This document shows positions 14,862-17,040 of a stretch of 17,040 nt of DNA, piece by piece. The first letter of the stretch is position 1. The number at the start of each line of letters is the position of its first letter. The translations under genes and the position numbers were made by a program. The stretch comes from Clostridia bacterium (GTDB taxonomy: Bacteria > Bacillota > Clostridia > Christensenellales > CALWSW01), in the NCBI GenBank assembly GCA_019421925.1, contig JAHZEH010000010.1, positions 4,247 through 21,286 on the forward strand, in the 5' to 3' direction. Below the pieces are notes generated by a model, which saw only the letters and a list, made by a program, of their open reading frames with translations, was not told the origin of the DNA and did no database searches.

Positions 14862-15691
14862 AAAGATGCTCCAAGGGAGTAGAACAAGGAGCCGGTCAGA
14901 GCGAAACAGCAGCCTGGTGCACCAAGCGGACGGCACGCAAAGGGCGGGGCGGAGCGCAGAGGCTAAACCCGGGGGGAGTCGTGGAAGCAGCGGGAAAGCC
15001 GAGGTGCGACGCAGTTCGGAAACACTGGGGACGCGGAGAGGATACCCCGAAGCGGAGGTTCTCCGGTAAGGCCAGAGCGGCAGGCAGGACAATAGCCGCT
15101 TGCAGGGGCCGGAAGAGACCGTGGAAGCGTAAAACCAGCCGCAAATTCCAGCGCCGGAGAAGCGCAGCGGAACCGTGTGGGGAGAAACGAAGGCGTACGC
15201 CTGGAAACAGAGACGCCCCCCGACCGCCGCAATGGTGTAAGGCAGGGAAGCTGTTGGGGCAGGGATGCGACCCCCGCCCGACGGCAGCGGAAAGTTGGGA
15301 AGGCGGGCTGTTTTGCAGGGCAGGATGACATGGGCGGGGTTTCGGGGAAGAGCCTCAAACCTGGCGCGTGCAGCCGAGCCCGGAAGGCAGAACCGGCAGA
15401 TGCTGGCAAGGCCGGCAGGTGGAACCGGAGGACCGGGAAAACGGGCCGGACAGCCGGAGGGACCGATCTGGAGGACCAGGGAGGGACGCCGGAACGCTGG
15501 CACAGCGCTGGCAAAAGGGAATCGCCCATTGCCGGCAGGGGGAGCCGCCGCCCCATCTGAAAAGCGCGGGGAGAGTAGGCCCGGCAGAACTGATGTATGA
15601 TCGGGAAGCCGAACTGAAAACCGCGGAAAAGGCGGGCCCGGCGGGAACCGGGTTGGAAAAAGAACGAATATCTTTCAAGGAGGGGATTCCG

Positions 15692-15766
15692 TTGAACAGC
15701 ACAGAAGCACATTCCGTTGCCCGCAAAGGGCAGGTCGTTTGCGCGAATCGCCCGCAGCAGCGCTGA
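15692..15766 (+). CDS. possible 24-codon peptide with strong ribosome binding site
   Basis: AAGGAGG at 15677-15683 sits 8 nt before TTG 15692, and the frame runs to TGA at 15764-15766, giving MNSTEAHSVARKGQVVCANR plus four residues. It lies at the 3' edge of the purine-rich RNA-like region. It could be a real leader or small protein, the stub of a lost gene (for example an intron-encoded one), or chance. No homology is recognised. Confidence 0.25.
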   Translation: MNSTEAHSVARKGQVVCANRPQQR

Positions 15767-16406
15767 TTTTACATGGGCGCAGGATATTAAAGGATCCGGC
15801 CCAACAGAATATTTAAGACGAAAATAGGCTGAAGAGCGAACGATTCGTGCATTTTGCAGGGCTGTTATGCCATTCCTCTGAATGGATTTCTCGTAAGTCT
15901 GGTCATATTCCCCCATCCGGCGAGTTATGCCGATTCGCACTCCCCCAACATGGGCGCTGCGTAGAGCGCTGAAAGCCCTTCCGCGAATCCCCGGACCCGT
16001 ATGCGGCCGGCAGGCGCGTTGTATCTGCTTTCGAGTTCGCCATAGATGTGACCCAGAACAAGACGATAGAACCATCAGAAATCCTGGTTGTACGCAATGT
16101 GTTTTTTCCAGCGGGAACGAAATCGATCACTGCTCCCGAATGAATTGTTACTGTGCCTGCCGGCGCGGCGGTGTCCGCGCAGCCAAAGGGTTTTTCCCCC
16201 AAGCAACCGCGGGCAGGAGGTCCGCGGATAGATAGGCCCACCGTATTCAATTCCGAGTAAAAACAGGCCGCAGACCCGCTTCCAACAAGAGGTGGAGGCT
16301 CCGCAGAGGGGCCGCGGTAAGCGAGAACAGCCCAAGGCAAGGAAGATGAAACGGACTGGCGCAGGAAAGACGCCGGCGTAACACGAAAATCGTATAAGCA
16401 TCACCT
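15767..16406. other. unexplained stretch between the RNA-like core and the terminator
   Basis: Composition changes here: less purine-biased, with a small hairpin CCATTC/GAATGG (15870-15885) and renewed RNA-like sequence at about 16285-16380. A minus-strand frame at 15903-16340 and a plus frame around 16030-16140 look briefly protein-like, but neither has a start with a ribosome binding site nor a recognisable domain. Confidence 0.4.
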
Positions 16407-16442
16407 ACAACGGCGTTGCTGTTCAGCAGCGCCGTTGTTTTA
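16407..16442 (+). terminator. strong intrinsic terminator upstream of the tRNA region
   Basis: A 15-bp stem (16407-16421 with 16424-16438, one G-T pair, innermost pairs probably open to give a usable loop) is followed by TTTTA. No plus-strand gene precedes it for 4 kb, which supports a noncoding transcript from 14868. Confidence 0.75.
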
Positions 16443-16490
16443 CCTGTTGTCAGCGATATTTTTTATCCTCCACTTTTTTTGAAAAAGCCC

Positions 16491-16519
16491 TTGCATCTTT
16501 CTCGCTTTTTGTCTATAAT
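16491..16519 (+). promoter_or_regulatory. tRNA promoter
   Basis: TTGCAT (16491-16496), 17-bp spacer, perfect TATAAT (16514-16519). Expected start near 16526, 9 nt before the tRNA-like 5' half. Confidence 0.8.
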
Positions 16520-16534
16520 ATTCATTGTGTCAGT

Positions 16535-16577
16535 GCTGATGTAGCTCAGTCGGTAGAGCACCTCATTGGTAAGGATG
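16535..16577 (+). pseudogene. tRNA-Thr 5' half (truncated tRNA)
   Basis: GCTGATG acceptor strand, TA, D-arm GCTC/GAGC, then CCTCA and the anticodon loop TTGGTAA of a threonine tRNA. The 3' strand of the anticodon stem should be TGAGG but is GGATG, and no T-arm or matching CATCAGC follows. The junction TTGGTAAGGATG (16566-16577) is identical to 16656-16667 in the intact tRNA, so the break falls at the anticodon loop. Confidence 0.8.
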
Positions 16578-16623
16578 CGACTCTGCCCGAGCTTGACAGA
16601 TAGATAGCATCCCAATTTTATAG

Positions 16624-16700
16624 GCTACTGTAGCTCAGTCGGTACGAGCGCATCCTTGGTAAGGATGAGGTCGCCGGTTCGATTCCGGCCAGTAGCTCCA
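16624..16700 (+). tRNA. tRNA-Thr (anticodon GGT)
   Basis: Full cloverleaf: acceptor GCTACTG/CAGTAGC, D-stem GCTC/GAGC, anticodon stem CATCC/GGATG with loop TTGGTAA (GGT at 34-36, reading ACC/ACU), T-stem GCCGG/CCGGC with TTCGATT, discriminator T and encoded CCA at 16698-16700. It should be transcribed from the promoter at 16491 through the truncated copy. Confidence 0.95.
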
Positions 16701-16717
16701 TCAAAATCCCTTTGGGT

Positions 16718-16768
16718 AGGCGGTTTTCCAGACTTTAGCCGGTTCGGAAAACCGTCTTTATTTTTTTT
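16718..16768 (+). terminator. intrinsic terminator of the tRNA transcript
   Basis: A 12-bp stem (16718-16729 with 16746-16757, one G-T pair; core CGGTTTTCC/GGAAAACCG) is followed by TTTATTTTTTTT. Confidence 0.9.
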
Positions 16769-16894
16769 GCTTTTACCGTGTTGTAGCACGGGAAGTAATC
16801 GTAGCACTTCTATCACCCCTTTCTATCATCCCTGCTATTTGTCTCGAATAGCCCTTTCCAGCTAATTTTCCAGCTACACCTTAAAAAGTTTTGC
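16769..16894. other. AT-rich spacer with short direct repeats downstream of tRNA-Thr
   Basis: TTTCCAGCTA occurs at 16855-16864 and again at 16867-16876; GTAGCAC occurs twice around 16785-16806. Short repeats beside a tRNA could be recombinase or excisionase binding sites, but no integrase is visible. Confidence 0.35.
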
Positions 16895-17040
16895 TTATTG
16901 TGCGTGGACTGCACCGGATAGCAACGCCTGCAAAACTTGTTGAGTTAATTCAGGACTGCTTTGAATCATTTCCATAACCGTAGCTACTTCGCCGCTCATT
17001 TGTGGTTTTTCTTCCTGCGGATAAAAGCTGGTTTCAACCA
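16895..17040 (-). CDS. C-terminal end of an unrecognised protein (partial)
   Basis: On the minus strand the frame entering at 17038 is open for 47 codons to TAA at 16895-16897, reading ...FYPQEEKPQMSGEVA, then TVMEMIQSSPELTQQVLQAL and LSGAVHAQ. It is helix-rich and protein-like, with AT-richer codons than the rest of the window. The N-terminus lies beyond the window edge. I do not recognise the family. Its position next to a tRNA-Thr and a tRNA fragment raises the possibility that it belongs to an integrated element. Confidence 0.5.
   Translation of the reverse strand, partial: VETSFYPQEEKPQMSGEVATVMEMIQSSPELTQQVLQALLSGAVHAQ

Larger units (their letters stand above)
14868..16442 (+). ncRNA. 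candidate large structured noncoding RNA (class unknown)
   Basis: About 1.6 kb between a good promoter and the first strong terminator; the core 14868-15650 is the most RNA-like. It is purine-rich (40 of 60 at 14881-14940; 43 of 60 at 15421-15480), full of GAAA/GGAA-type turns, and has many short stems: CGGAG/CTCCG (about 15051-15063), GCGGC/GCCGC (about 15078-15100), a GGCGTACGCC palindrome near 15191, CGCTG/CAGCG (about 15494-15506), CCCGG/CCGGG near 15635-15655. Long open frames exist on both strands, but they are low-quality (Pro/Ser/Arg/Cys-rich, no domain, no ribosome binding site) and result from base bias. It lies just upstream of tRNA-Thr genes, as some giant phage RNAs (GOLLD, ROOL) do, but I cannot match it to either. 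A decayed group II intron is an alternative (GTGCGAC at 15004), yet no domain V was found. The 3' end could be earlier than 16442. Confidence 0.45.

Noticed and set aside
14820..16075. Minus-strand open frames of 227 and 370 codons
   Set aside because: They result from the scarcity of T and C on the plus strand. Composition is odd, and there is no ribosome binding site, domain or signal sequence.
14868..16442. Known housekeeping RNAs (RNase P RNA, tmRNA, rRNA) as identity of the large RNA
   Set aside because: Diagnostic sequences such as GAGGAAAGTCC of RNase P, the tmRNA tag/tRNA-Ala ends and rRNA universal motifs are not found.
16593..16622. TTGACA followed by TTTATA between the half tRNA and the intact tRNA
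   Set aside because: Transcription would begin inside the mature tRNA-Thr, whose 5' end is at 16624; the promoter at 16491 explains expression better.
16625..16816. Minus-strand frame containing GRNRTGDLILTKDAL
   Set aside because: This is the well-known spurious translation of the antisense of a tRNA gene.
1..17040. CRISPR arrays, insertion sequences or transposase genes
   Set aside because: No regularly spaced repeats, terminal inverted repeats with target duplications, or transposase/integrase domains were seen.

Overview
The window looks like chromosome from a GC-rich gut Clostridium relative, probably Oscillospiraceae (Flavonifractor/Lawsonibacter-like). This is inferred from AGGAGG-type ribosome binding sites, an [FeFe] hydrogenase, an iron-dependent alcohol dehydrogenase, and covalent-flavin extracellular reductases of the kind used by gut anaerobes. 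No taxonomic marker gene is present. TAG is used as an ordinary stop in three genes here.

Layout. 1-2680: an AT-rich edge with a possible gene tail, a small XRE-type regulator behind a large hairpin, a GNAT acetyltransferase behind a strongly structured leader, and an exported stalk-domain protein with a good terminator. 2833-6320: a redox-type module. An HxlR regulator (minus) is followed by a decayed TIGR04076-family gene with an internal amber stop. Divergent from it are an intact TIGR04076 paralogue and a lipoprotein FMN/FAD reductase (plus). The divergent promoter region carries a near-perfect catabolite-response (cre) palindrome and a separate 9-bp inverted repeat. 6361-9863: a second, larger reductase with two covalent-FMN domains plus an FAD domain, followed 46 bp later by a MerR-family regulator. 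The promoter of this pair has the 19-bp spacer typical of MerR-activated promoters, and a 16-bp palindrome lies at the expected start site. 10255-12105: a stand-alone M3-type [FeFe] hydrogenase. 12074-12325: five hairpins in 250 bp between convergent genes. 12336-14724: an iron-dependent alcohol dehydrogenase and a DMT/EamA permease, both minus.

14833-16442 is the least explained part. A near-consensus promoter opens onto about 0.75-0.9 kb of purine-rich, GNRA-like, hairpin-dense sequence with no convincing protein on either strand. The first strong intrinsic terminator in that direction is at 16407-16442. I read it as a candidate large structured noncoding RNA, possibly of an undescribed class. 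Just downstream are a tRNA-Thr 5' half (pseudo-tRNA), an intact tRNA-Thr(GGT) with promoter and terminator, and AT-richer DNA ending in the C-terminus of an unrecognised minus-strand protein.

How the genes may work together (inference): both flavin lipoproteins would be cell-surface reductases for small organic acceptors, each switched by its own local regulator (HxlR/cre and MerR). The hydrogenase and alcohol dehydrogenase dispose of fermentative electrons. The flavin transferase (ApbE) and membrane electron donor such reductases need are not in this window.
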